A DNA stretch of 64,000 nucleotides, taken from Streptomyces sp. NBC_01803 (GTDB taxonomy: Bacteria > Actinomycetota > Actinomycetes > Streptomycetales > Streptomycetaceae). Of this stretch, positions 36,329-45,175 are shown in pieces. The position numbers and the translations under genes were made by a program. The stretch is taken from the NCBI RefSeq assembly GCF_035917415.1, contig NZ_CP109073.1, positions 4,510,501-4,574,500 on the forward strand, written 5' to 3'. Under the pieces are notes generated by a model, which was given only the letters and a program-made list of their open reading frames with translations, was not told where the DNA came from and searched no databases. The stretch's first letter is position 1. Every line of letters begins with the position of its first letter.

Positions 36329-37405
36329 TCACGCTGACCAGTCCCGCCAACTCGCCTCCGTTTTCAGATCGTTACGGTTGAGGGCTTCCTGGGCAATGCG
36401 TTGGCCGGACACGAGAAGGTCTCGGGCCTGCTCTCTGCACGTGGCTGGCAGCCATGAAACCAACAGCCGAGCGCGTTGATCGTCGATGTATGCCGCCTTG
36501 GTTGCTCGGTTGCCGTACCGGTCCAGCAACGTGCGGTAGAGGCTGCTGGCCGGTTCGATGGGCGGGAGACCCTGTTGCACGGCGGTGGCGGAGGCGCGTG
36601 CTGGGATGGAGAGCCCGTCCGCGTCGAGATCGCCGTAGTAGAGGATGCGGCGGATGCTGGAGAGCTCACTGGCGGTGGCGATGGAGGCTTCGATAGCGCG
36701 CCCCGAGCCGAAGGCGAGGTATCCGATGGGGCCAGGGTCGGGGAGGAGCAGCCTCCGGAGCGTGCCGTAGGTGTCGCTGTTCTCGGCGACCAAGAGGGTG
36801 TGGCCGGCGCCGAGGCGACAGTGCGCGAGCGGCGGTGGTTCCCGGAAGGCGGCCAGTTGCTCCAGCGTCAGGCGCTCGGGGGCGAATAGGGACGTTGCAA
36901 GGAGTGTGTCGAGTCGCTTCTCGTCACCGAAGATCTCGTGTGAGCGCTCGCGCAGTGGAAGGGGTTCACAGGTTCGTGCGCGAGTGCCAATATCGCGGAA
37001 CCACTGGTTGATCTGGCGCAGGGTGTCGATTTGAGTGGTCGTCAGTCGAGCTGTGTAGGCCCAGTTCAGTTCCGGCCGCCAGGATCCGCGCGCCGGTCGG
37101 AGCGCGTTGTCCCTTGGGGGGGCGGTGGGCGTGCGGATCCATTCTGGGAGCGCCGGGCGTCCGACGTCCCAATGCTTGGGGCTCTTGGGCAGCGCCAGCA
37201 GGCTGACTTCAGCCAGTTCTTCGAGGAGAGCGGCAAGGGAGGGGCGTGCGTGGCCGCTGCTGGCCAGACCTGGCAGTGCGGCGGCGAACGCTTCCATCAC
37301 GGTGGCGCGTGGAACGGTAGTTCGTTGGGCATGTGCGGCGATGGCGGCGTTGAGCTGGGTCGCGCCGGGTGACAGCGAGATGGGGTCGTGTGGCGTGGTG
37401 ATCAT
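36329..37405 (-). CDS. jetD: JetD-like Toprim nuclease subunit of Wadjet
   Basis: A 358-residue protein matching the DUF3322/DUF2220 architecture of JetD, the nuclease that cuts small circular DNA once the Jet SMC complex has finished loop extrusion. The C-terminal Toprim-like domain shows the acidic residue in LLVAENSDTYGTL near residue 207 and the DxD motif as YYGDLDADGLSIP near 257. The N-terminal half is helical, with PEWIRTPTAPP. The ATG at 37,405 overlaps the end of jetC by four bases, making it the last gene of the operon. Confidence 0.88.
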   Translation of the reverse strand: MITTPHDPISLSPGATQLNAAIAAHAQRTTVPRATVMEAFAAALPGLASSGHARPSLAALLEELAEVSLLALPKSPKHWDVGRPALPEWIRTPTAPPRDNALRPARGSWRPELNWAYTARLTTTQIDTLRQINQWFRDIGTRARTCEPLPLRERSHEIFGDEKRLDTLLATSLFAPERLTLEQLAAFREPPPLAHCRLGAGHTLLVAENSDTYGTLRRLLLPDPGPIGYLAFGSGRAIEASIATASELSSIRRILYYGDLDADGLSIPARASATAVQQGLPPIEPASSLYRTLLDRYGNRATKAAYIDDQRARLLVSWLPATCREQARDLLVSGQRIAQEALNRNDLKTEASWRDWSA

Positions 37406-40400
37406 CCCGCCTGGTCCTCTTTGGTGTATGAGCGCGCGGAGCTGAGGTAGCCCGTCGGCACGGGGGCGTCCGGGTCGGGGCTGATGCGGGGGGCGGGGAC
37501 GAGCGCTGCGCGGACCTGATCGCTGACGGTCACCAGGGACAGGCCGCTGCGGGCTTCGGCGTCGTTGCGCAGCTGGACGTGCATGGGGAAGCGGGTCATG
37601 ACGCGGTGGTCGACGAGTCCGGTGGTGTAGATGAGCTGGATGCCGAGGGCTGCTGCCATTTCCAGCTGGATGTCCACCAGGTATTCGGCGTTAGCCCGAC
37701 CGATGGGGTTGTCCAGCACGAGGAGTCCGCCGTTGCGGGTCCGGCTGCGGGGGCCGGGGGAGGTCCGCAGCGCGGCGAGGGTGCAGTAAAGGAGGATGGC
37801 GCCAGTGAGCTCCTGGCCGCCGGAGAACACCTTGGCCATCTTCTCGACGGGCACGTACTCGGTGCGTTGGGACGCGGTGGGCTTGAGAACCTTCACGGTG
37901 AATCCTCGTGGCACCGCCTTGTGGAGGCAGCGGAGGACGATGTCGATGCCCTTGAGGCTCTTGGCCTTGGGACGGGCGGCGAGGTGCTCGATGTTTTCGC
38001 GGATAAGGTTGGCCAGCATCGTCCGCTCGGTCCTGGGGTAGCGGATGGTCAGGAACTTCTGTTCGGACCACTTTCCGGTCCCTGCGGGGAATTTGGAGAA
38101 CGTGCTGGCTTGTTCCAATTTGCGCAGGGCCTCGGAGACGTGGTTGACCAGGAGGGAGACGACGGTCTCGCGTGTCTTCTCGACGCCTTCCAGGTCGCTG
38201 GTCAGCGCGGATACCCGGCGGGCCATGCCGGTAGCCCAGTCTGCGGCGAGTGCGGGCAGCACGGTGCTGTCGAGGGCGGAGATCTGTTTCCGCAGGGGGA
38301 TGTCGAGATGCTGGTAGGAGACGTCGCTGACCTTGTCCTTGAGTTCGCTGACCGCGTCTCGTAGTTGACGTTGCGAGGTGCTGCGCAGCCGTTGCGATTC
38401 GGCGTACTGGCTGATGTTTTCCTTTGCGGCGGCTTCGGCGGCTTCGACCGAGCCCCGGTACGCGGTCTCGGCTGGCACGATGTCGAGCGCCGCGGTATGG
38501 GAGTCGAGGCGGGCCAGTACCGGCTTGAGAGCCTCGATGTTCCTCGATGCGCGGCTCGCGGCGATCTCCGCTGTCGAGCGCGCCTTCTTGGCCGATCGCT
38601 CCGTCTCTTGAGCCGCGAGTAGCGCGTCGTGTGCGGCTGTCAGCAGGGGTTGGGCCTGATCGAGGTCGGTGGGTGTCCAGGCGGCGGCTGCCGTGTCGTC
38701 GAGCCAGCAGGCCCCGCTCGGCGGGCGGGCGCTCTCGATGTCTGCCTTCAGCAGTGCCGATCGCTCTTTGAGAAGGTTGAGTTGGCTGTCGGTGGAGGTG
38801 TGTGTGGCGTCCAGCTCGCGGCGGATGGCGTCGCGCTGAACGTCATCGTTGGCGCGAGGATCGTGGGTCAGTTGGTCGGCGCGTCCCCGCACGTCTTCCG
38901 CAACCTCGCCCCACTCCTGCTGACGGGCACTCAGATCCCTTTCAGCCTTCCTGGCCCGTTCCAGGAGGTCCTCGCCGACCTCCACCGCATGTAGGTCCGC
39001 CAGACCTTGGGAATGACGTTGCCGCAGCGTGGCCAGGGACGCTGTCGGAGGGCCCTGCAGGCCCTGAGTGTGATCGGCCTCTGGGCTGGCGGTGATGGCG
39101 TCGCGATCCCTGGCGTAGCCGCTGGCCTCCAGCTCGGCCGCCTCGATGGACCGTGCGCGGGCGAGATTGTCTTCATCGGCCTGCTGGCACTTGGTGTCCA
39201 GCTCCTCCCAAGCTCGACGCCGGTCGATATTGTGCTGTTTCAGCTCGTCGATGCGTTCTCGTGCGGTGTACGCCGCGGATTCGCGTGTGGCCAATCGGCC
39301 CAGGTCGTCTGCGATTCGCTGCGCTTCGGCGCTGTCGGCGAGGAGCTCCTCACGCTCGCTGTCCATCGTCGTGACGGCGGCGTCCAGTTCATCCGCATGG
39401 TTGTGGGTCTCCTTGGCTGTCGCTTCAGCCGCATCGGCATCTGCCACGCGTCGACGGAGGGTCTCCAGACGTGCCGCGACCGGAATTTCGGTGACACTGT
39501 CCAGCCAGCGCCGCGTGCTGCCGACGAGGGTCTGCGCGTCCTGCTGCCGTGAGGTGATCTCTTCCAGAACGGCCCTGCGTTCGGCCAGTCGCGCCTCGAC
39601 GACTCGGCGCTCCTGCGCGGCGGCCTCCTCGTCGTGCATCGCGGGTGATGGTTCCACCACTATGCGATCGTGTCCGTCCGTGGACGGCGTGGACAGCATC
39701 CGTTCGCCGGTGCCCAGAGCGACTGCTGCGGTGGGCAGCGGACGGGCTTGTTGCAGGTACTGGCTCGCCTGGTCGAGCGCGGCGGCGTCGCTCACCACGA
39801 TGCCACCCACGAGTTCCGGGTGGGTGGTGATGACCATCGCATGTTCGCTGGCGGCGACGTTGTCGCGTAGCCATTGCCAGCCCGGGTGGGCGATGACGCC
39901 GCGCTCGTCGAGCAGGGTGCACAACTGGTGTACGTGCTCGGCAGGGGGAAGGAGACCGTCGCTGGTGTCCAGGGCCTGGAGGAGGATGTCGTCGTCGCGG
40001 ACCGCCATGGCCGCCTCAGTCACGGAGGCCGACAGTACCGTCAAGGCGCGACGCGCTGCCTCATCCAATCCGGTAATCCGGTCGGCCAGCCACTCCAGGA
40101 CGCTCTCACGGGGAAGGTGGGCTGTGTCGATTTCCAGTAGTTCGGAGGTCAAGGGCTGGCGGCAGATAGCGGCCGCTTCGCCGGTCAGTTTCTCGATCTC
40201 TTGCTCCGCTGCGTCTGCCTTGCCGCGCGCGGCAGCGGCGTCCTTCTCCTGTTGAAGGAGTTTCGCGCGGGCGGCTGCCGCCTGTTTCCGTGCCCGCTCC
40301 AGCTGCTGCTTTGCCTCTTCGGCCAGCTGCTTGGTGTGCTGCGCTTGGTCGCCGGCTCGGGCGGCAGCGGAGGCCACGGTCTCCTGCGTCTGGACCAGAC

Positions 40401-41868
40401 CGGCGCCCTGGGCCTGTTCCAGGGCGCCCTCGAAGTCCTGCACGCTGGTGTGGAGTGTCTGGATCTCGCCGAGAGCTAATCCGGAAGCTTCTCGCAGCGC
40501 GCCGGCACGCTTTCGCCAGGCGCTGAGGTCATCGCGAGCCTCGCGTGATGCTTCCGCAAGGTCAGTGACCCTCTTGCGCGCTTCCGTCTCCGCAGCGCGG
40601 TAACCAGCCCGTAGCTCCGCGGCGGCGGCATCCGCGGCGAGAAGGTACGGGGCGGCGGCCTGCTCAGCATCCCTCAGGATGGTCTGCGCACTGCCGTGCG
40701 CGCTGCGGGCGGCTGCGTAGCGCAGTGCCATCGGAACGCTGCGCCAGGCATCGCGTTCCAGCTGCGTTGTGCGCCGCTGCTCACGCAGGAGTTCGTGCTT
40801 GTTCGTGACGGAATCCAGTTCAAGGTTGAGTTTCGCCAGCCGGACATGCCTTACGGTCCGCTCCGCAACATTCATGGCGCGCTGTGCGCCGGTGTGGTCG
40901 TTCACCGCCGTGCGCAGCGCCTCCGTGCTCTGCTCCAGATCCGTTGTGAGCTGCCGGGACCAGGCCAGTAGCTCCGCTGCCAACCGGATCAGGCGGTGCT
41001 CGGCAGCATCGGCGGTCGTGAGACATGTCTGGTGCTTGCTGTGTGCCTGGGCCACCTGTTCGCAACAGTCCTGCATGGCCCGGGCAAATTCCCGCTCTTC
41101 GCGCCACGTTCCGTACTGACCGATGACGTTCGCATAAGCGGCAAACAGCTGGCCGACCTCGACGTAGTCCTTGTCATCACTCGCCGTCTTCAAAAGCCAG
41201 TCGACAAAGCCGTCGGCGCTGGAGGTCGTGAAAGCATCTGCCGCACCGCTTTCGGTCTGGTTCATGCGGCGCTGCACATCGAGGAGTTCGGGCTGCAGGC
41301 CGAGGCCGCGCTGATGGTCCTCCCACCGTTCCTGGGTATCGAAGGAGTGGAGTTCGAGGGCATCGTGGCGCGATTTGAGGTCCTGGATCTCGGTCTCGAA
41401 CTCGTCAAAGGGCAGCCAGTGGCCGTCGCGGTGGAAGGGCAGGGAATCGGCCGTGAGCGCGGCGCCGGGCAGGAAGCTGTAGAACAGGCGCTTCAGTCTG
41501 TCATCGCTACCGGGGGCCAGGGTCTGTGCGGTGACCAGCAGACGCCCCGTACGCGCTTGGGACCATTCCAGGATCACGTGCGAGGGCTGTGCCGTGGAGG
41601 CCACGAAGCTGCGCAGTGTCTCCACGTCCTGATGGCGGTACGGGACGGTGGTCGACATGATCGCGGTCATCAGTACACCCTTGCCGCCGCCGTTCTGCAG
41701 GATCACCAAGCTGGCCGGTGAGGGCCGCTCACTCACGTGGCCCGGCGCCGGGATCAGGGAGGCCGTGGGAACAGCGGCGCCGGCGCCGGACAGATCGAGA
41801 TCGACGTTCTCGTACCTGGCATCCTGCGGGCCGAAGTTCCGCAGCAGAATCCGGTTCAGCTCGTACAT
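37402..41868 (-). CDS. jetC: JetC-like SMC ATPase of Wadjet (very large)
   Basis: A 1,488-residue SMC-type ATPase. The P-loop is VILQNGGGKGVLM near residue 57, where Gly replaces the usual Ser/Thr after the Lys. Two long coiled-coil arms rich in Ala/Glu/Arg run through about residues 250-720 and 820-1,250. The ABC signature FSGGQELTGAILLYC lies near 1,348 and Walker B GGLLVLDNPIGRA near 1,381, with TTGLVDHRVMTRFP near 1,415. The overall plan is that of Rad50/SMC proteins with a hinge in the middle. It lies between jetB (27 bp upstream) and jetD (four-base overlap). In the Wadjet system, JetABC extrudes loops on plasmids and JetD cleaves. The length is at or above the upper end of what I know for JetC. 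Confidence 0.85.
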   Translation of the reverse strand: MYELNRILLRNFGPQDARYENVDLDLSGAGAAVPTASLIPAPGHVSERPSPASLVILQNGGGKGVLMTAIMSTTVPYRHQDVETLRSFVASTAQPSHVILEWSQARTGRLLVTAQTLAPGSDDRLKRLFYSFLPGAALTADSLPFHRDGHWLPFDEFETEIQDLKSRHDALELHSFDTQERWEDHQRGLGLQPELLDVQRRMNQTESGAADAFTTSSADGFVDWLLKTASDDKDYVEVGQLFAAYANVIGQYGTWREEREFARAMQDCCEQVAQAHSKHQTCLTTADAAEHRLIRLAAELLAWSRQLTTDLEQSTEALRTAVNDHTGAQRAMNVAERTVRHVRLAKLNLELDSVTNKHELLREQRRTTQLERDAWRSVPMALRYAAARSAHGSAQTILRDAEQAAAPYLLAADAAAAELRAGYRAAETEARKRVTDLAEASREARDDLSAWRKRAGALREASGLALGEIQTLHTSVQDFEGALEQAQGAGLVQTQETVASAAARAGDQAQHTKQLAEEAKQQLERARKQAAAARAKLLQQEKDAAAARGKADAAEQEIEKLTGEAAAICRQPLTSELLEIDTAHLPRESVLEWLADRITGLDEAARRALTVLSASVTEAAMAVRDDDILLQALDTSDGLLPPAEHVHQLCTLLDERGVIAHPGWQWLRDNVAASEHAMVITTHPELVGGIVVSDAAALDQASQYLQQARPLPTAAVALGTGERMLSTPSTDGHDRIVVEPSPAMHDEEAAAQERRVVEARLAERRAVLEEITSRQQDAQTLVGSTRRWLDSVTEIPVAARLETLRRRVADADAAEATAKETHNHADELDAAVTTMDSEREELLADSAEAQRIADDLGRLATRESAAYTARERIDELKQHNIDRRRAWEELDTKCQQADEDNLARARSIEAAELEASGYARDRDAITASPEADHTQGLQGPPTASLATLRQRHSQGLADLHAVEVGEDLLERARKAERDLSARQQEWGEVAEDVRGRADQLTHDPRANDDVQRDAIRRELDATHTSTDSQLNLLKERSALLKADIESARPPSGACWLDDTAAAAWTPTDLDQAQPLLTAAHDALLAAQETERSAKKARSTAEIAASRASRNIEALKPVLARLDSHTAALDIVPAETAYRGSVEAAEAAAKENISQYAESQRLRSTSQRQLRDAVSELKDKVSDVSYQHLDIPLRKQISALDSTVLPALAADWATGMARRVSALTSDLEGVEKTRETVVSLLVNHVSEALRKLEQASTFSKFPAGTGKWSEQKFLTIRYPRTERTMLANLIRENIEHLAARPKAKSLKGIDIVLRCLHKAVPRGFTVKVLKPTASQRTEYVPVEKMAKVFSGGQELTGAILLYCTLAALRTSPGPRSRTRNGGLLVLDNPIGRANAEYLVDIQLEMAAALGIQLIYTTGLVDHRVMTRFPMHVQLRNDAEARSGLSLVTVSDQVRAALVPAPRISPDPDAPVPTGYLSSARSYTKEDQAG

Positions 41869-41895
41869 GCGCGGAGATTCCTTCCGGTCCGTGGG

Positions 41896-42717
41896 TCAGG
41901 TAAGGCGGTCGAAGGCGTGCGGCTCCGGCGCCGGGAGCGCGTCTTCGGAACCTCCGTGGGCCGCGGGCGGCGGCGCACCATGGCTGTCCTTGGGCATTGC
42001 GGCGATTCCCATGGAGGCGAGTTCTTCCAGCATGTCGCCCGCCGCGAGATCGCGGACTTGAAGCCGGTATTTGACGTGAGTGGTGTAGGTGCCCCCGTCC
42101 TCTTCATTCAGCCAGCGCAGGAACCCGTACGCGACCAGATGCTTGATCGCGCGCTCGACCAGCCGCTGGGTGGCCCCGTGCGGCGTGTGGTCGCCCTTGG
42201 TTTTCCCTGTGGCGTTACGCCGGAGATACGCTCTCCACAGGGCTTCCAGGCCCGGCTTCCCCGCCGGCGGGTCGGTGTCCACACCCGATTCATCCAGGCG
42301 GCGTTCGATGTCTCGGGCGTGGGCCCGTACCAGCTCGTCCACCCTGGCCACAGATACCCGCCCCACGTGCTCGTCGTTGTCGAGGTCCTCCGGCCGAGGA
42401 AAGGCCAGCGAGGCGATCGTCAACTGGGCGAGCAAGTACAGCGGCCGGTCGGCGGGTGCACTGACCAATTCGGCGGGCGAGATCGCGAACTCGCTTTCCG
42501 GTGTGGTGCCCAGGACAAGCCCGGACCGGTGGTCTACGTCCAGGACCGTGAGATCGAATCCCTTCGCGACCATGCGGACCATGTGCGCGAAGGCGGGATC
42601 GACGTCGAAGCGCTGCACGAGCTTGTGGTAGTCGCGCGAATGGGCGGGCACCCTGCCCCGGCCCATCGCGAACGCGACCATCCTCGCCGCATCCGCGACG
42701 TCTTCTGCGTGGTTCAT
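41896..42717 (-). CDS. jetB: JetB-like KITE subunit of Wadjet
   Basis: A 273-residue protein by position the MksE/JetB-type partner of the SMC protein. Winged-helix-like segments: YLLAQLTIASLAFPRP near 100, TPHGATQRLVERAIKHLVAYGFLRWLNEEDGG near 195-225. The Pro/Ala-rich tail looks disordered. No enzymatic motif is visible. It overlaps jetA by four bases (ATGA) and lies 27 bp before jetC. The call rests mainly on operon context, since sequence conservation of JetB is low. Confidence 0.75.
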   Translation of the reverse strand: MNHAEDVADAARMVAFAMGRGRVPAHSRDYHKLVQRFDVDPAFAHMVRMVAKGFDLTVLDVDHRSGLVLGTTPESEFAISPAELVSAPADRPLYLLAQLTIASLAFPRPEDLDNDEHVGRVSVARVDELVRAHARDIERRLDESGVDTDPPAGKPGLEALWRAYLRRNATGKTKGDHTPHGATQRLVERAIKHLVAYGFLRWLNEEDGGTYTTHVKYRLQVRDLAAGDMLEELASMGIAAMPKDSHGAPPPAAHGGSEDALPAPEPHAFDRLT

Positions 42718-44270
42718 GCGCCCTTCCGCTCCGTTCCGCTCTCTGGGCTTGCGGCGTGGGGCCCTGGTGGATCGGGAATGCCGAACCAGCGGTCGTCGCC
42801 GGATGCACGGAGTGCTGCTGGACTGGCCTGTGTCTTCATGAGGAGGAAATCGCAGCCGCCGAAGTCCTCGTCGTCCAGCTCAATGCCGTCGTCGACGGCA
42901 AGGACGGTAGGCATCCCGCTCACCAGTTGGGATACAGGTACCTCCCGGAACAGCTGGCCTACCCGAAGGACCAGCAGTCGGTCGGTGTCGGTTTCCTCCA
43001 CGGTCTCCGACTGCGACTCCCGTGTCTGCTGCAGTAAGGCGGACAGTCGTACACCATGCTCTGGCACACCCTCCAGGAGCGCGTCCACGGCCGCCTCCTG
43101 GGCAGGCGAGAACCGCTCCCCCTGCGCGGCATCGTTGCCGTCAAGGTCCGTACGCACGGGAACTGGCGCCAACTGAGGTTGCTCGCTGACCCTGGCCAGC
43201 CCCTCGAAGAAGTCCGGCAGGTACAGCACATGAGGCCGTTTGGGTCCCAACACAGCGCGGGTAAAGGCCGATAGAGCACCGATTGCGTCGTCAAGCGGAA
43301 GGTCCAGGACCGGAAGTAGTAGCTGCTGCTCCAGGTGCACCCGCATGTGGATTGCTGGCGCCACGAACACCTGCCGGTCCTGCTGGAGACGGAACTCTGT
43401 ACCGACATGCAGCAGCATCTCGGTGAGCGACGCGTGACGCCGCAGGCAGTCCCCGATCAGTCGTTGGAGATCCTCCAACTGCCGCCGCTTGTCGGCATCG
43501 TCGCAGGCCGCCAGCAGTTCACTCACGTGCTCCTGCAATATCCCCTCGGCCTCAGAGCGCGACCTGACGTGCTCCCTGGCCATCTCGACCGATTCCTCGA
43601 CCTGCCCTGCCCAGTCGACCGTCCGGACGTTCCGCTTCATGCCGTCGATTCGCTCACGCAGATCCTTGGAGTAGCGAATGCTCTGCAGCCGTGCCTCATG
43701 AGCCACCCTCCAGGCGTCGCCGATTCGTGCTCGCTTCAGCAGTGCTTCCAGCTTGGCTTCAGCCGCGATCTGCGCCGACGCGATGTCCACATCGATGGCG
43801 TGCACGAGCACATTGATGGCCGCGTCGGTCACCGTCAGGGCCGCTTGACCTGCTTTATCCGGTACTTCTCGGAATATCTGGAACGGGAAGTCGACGGGCG
43901 CGAAGCGCCCGTCGACTAAGCCACCGATCACATCCGAGAAGCCCCTGCTGCGGTCCTCGATGTTGATCAGACGCTCCGTCACCCACCGGGCGACTTCCCG
44001 GTGCTCAGTTTCCGGGCGGGTCGGTTGCTGAATTGCTGCGAATCCTGCGACCTCCTCAACCACGACATCCTGCCGCACGGCCGTTTCAGAATCCGTTCGC
44101 AGCGTCACGATATCGATGGCCGCCAGAGCTAATTCCGTGAGTAGATATTTCTCCCAGCCCCGCTCCGCCTTGACCTTGCTCCTGTCGAGAGCCAGCAGCG
44201 GCCGGACGACCGCCAGAGCCTTCATGCGCGCGGTCAGGCCCTCGTAGACTCCGCTCGGATCACCGAACAC
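42714..44270 (-). CDS. jetA: JetA-like kleisin subunit of Wadjet
   Basis: A 518-residue protein placed as JetA (MksF/kleisin-like). The N-terminal ~200 residues are helical (GWEKYLLTELALAAIDIVTL, IHMRVHLEQQLLLPVLDLPLDDAIG later), with a long central coiled coil at about 195-300 (LRERIDGMKRNV, ESVEMAREHVRSRSEAEGILQ). The C-terminal part has winged-helix character and an acidic end. It is first in the four-gene operon and starts at an ATG. The family assignment comes from its length, helical plan and position with jetB-jetC-jetD. Confidence 0.75.
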   Translation of the reverse strand: MFGDPSGVYEGLTARMKALAVVRPLLALDRSKVKAERGWEKYLLTELALAAIDIVTLRTDSETAVRQDVVVEEVAGFAAIQQPTRPETEHREVARWVTERLINIEDRSRGFSDVIGGLVDGRFAPVDFPFQIFREVPDKAGQAALTVTDAAINVLVHAIDVDIASAQIAAEAKLEALLKRARIGDAWRVAHEARLQSIRYSKDLRERIDGMKRNVRTVDWAGQVEESVEMAREHVRSRSEAEGILQEHVSELLAACDDADKRRQLEDLQRLIGDCLRRHASLTEMLLHVGTEFRLQQDRQVFVAPAIHMRVHLEQQLLLPVLDLPLDDAIGALSAFTRAVLGPKRPHVLYLPDFFEGLARVSEQPQLAPVPVRTDLDGNDAAQGERFSPAQEAAVDALLEGVPEHGVRLSALLQQTRESQSETVEETDTDRLLVLRVGQLFREVPVSQLVSGMPTVLAVDDGIELDDEDFGGCDFLLMKTQASPAALRASGDDRWFGIPDPPGPHAASPESGTERKGA

Positions 44271-45175
44271 CAGGCAGGCTCTCCTTCCAACTGGGTCGTA
44301 TCCGCAACTCGATCGACGCTAACGCACGGGTCTGACAAGCGTCAGAAAATCAAACACGCGAACGAAAGGATTCGGGCGCTGTAGTGTGCGATGACCGACT
44401 TGCTGACGGCTGGTTCACCCGGTAGCACGACGAACCCGTGATCTCGCAGTGCCTGCGCGGCCTTGCGGTAGGCGCCAGTCACCACGAATGTCGCCATCTG
44501 GTCGCGGGCGGAGCCCAGCAGCACCAATGCCTGACCGTAGGCGTGGCAAGCTCTACGTCCTCAGCCGCCCAACAGCGACGCGGCGCACGCCACGTGACCC
44601 CAGCGATCACCACCTGGTCCCGCACGGCCGGCCCAGGCGCTCCGCGATCCGCCGGTGCCCCACCCAGCCGCCGCCGACTCCAGCCCAGCCCCGACCAGCT
44701 CGACCGGGTCAGCCCCGCTTGGCGCAGCGTATCTGGCCGCCTGCGCCCACCTCACGCATATGCGCAGCCGATACCCCACTCGTACACGAAACGTCCCGAG
44801 CTGATGCATCACGTTCAGCAGGCCGCCAGGGTCTCACGCGTTGAAACATCCTGGCTCCTCAGGGGCTGCGTACTGCTCGCTGCCTTGAGTAGGCATCCCG
44901 ACCGGTACATCGGTCCAGGCGAGGAAGGTAATCGGCCGTCTGCGGGGGAACCCGTACGCGTAAGCGAGATAGGTGCGGGGAGCTCCCAGGTCGGTTACGT
45001 TTTGTCACATCGCCAGCGGTTAGAGTCACGAGGCGCGAAGTAACGGATGGGCGGCGGTTGCTACACCGACGGCGTTCCGAGGTGGCCCTCTGTGTCCGGG
45101 GCGTATCTCAACGCACTGCACGATGGATGGCGCTGCCTGGCCGACGGCGACCCGATCTTGGCAGAGGGAGGACAG
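44271..45175. other. Spacer between Wadjet and integrase, mostly decayed
   Basis: Only one recognisable item lies here, the STAND NTPase remnant at 44,342-44,600. The rest holds shadow frames of Pro/Arg-rich composition and no supported gene. I saw no excisionase-like gene next to the integrase, though a small divergent xis could be missed by eye. Confidence 0.5.
44342..44600 (-). pseudogene. Remnant of a STAND-type NTPase (nSTAND3-like)
   Basis: A short frame reads MATFVVTGAYRKAAQALRDHGF, then VVLPGEPAVSKSVIA. This matches the pre-P-loop segment and a slightly degenerate Walker A (PxxxxKS with Ser in place of the expected Gly) of the novel STAND NTPases common in Streptomyces defence loci. 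Sequence after the P-loop is unrelated and stops at once, so most of the gene has been deleted. Confidence 0.55.
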
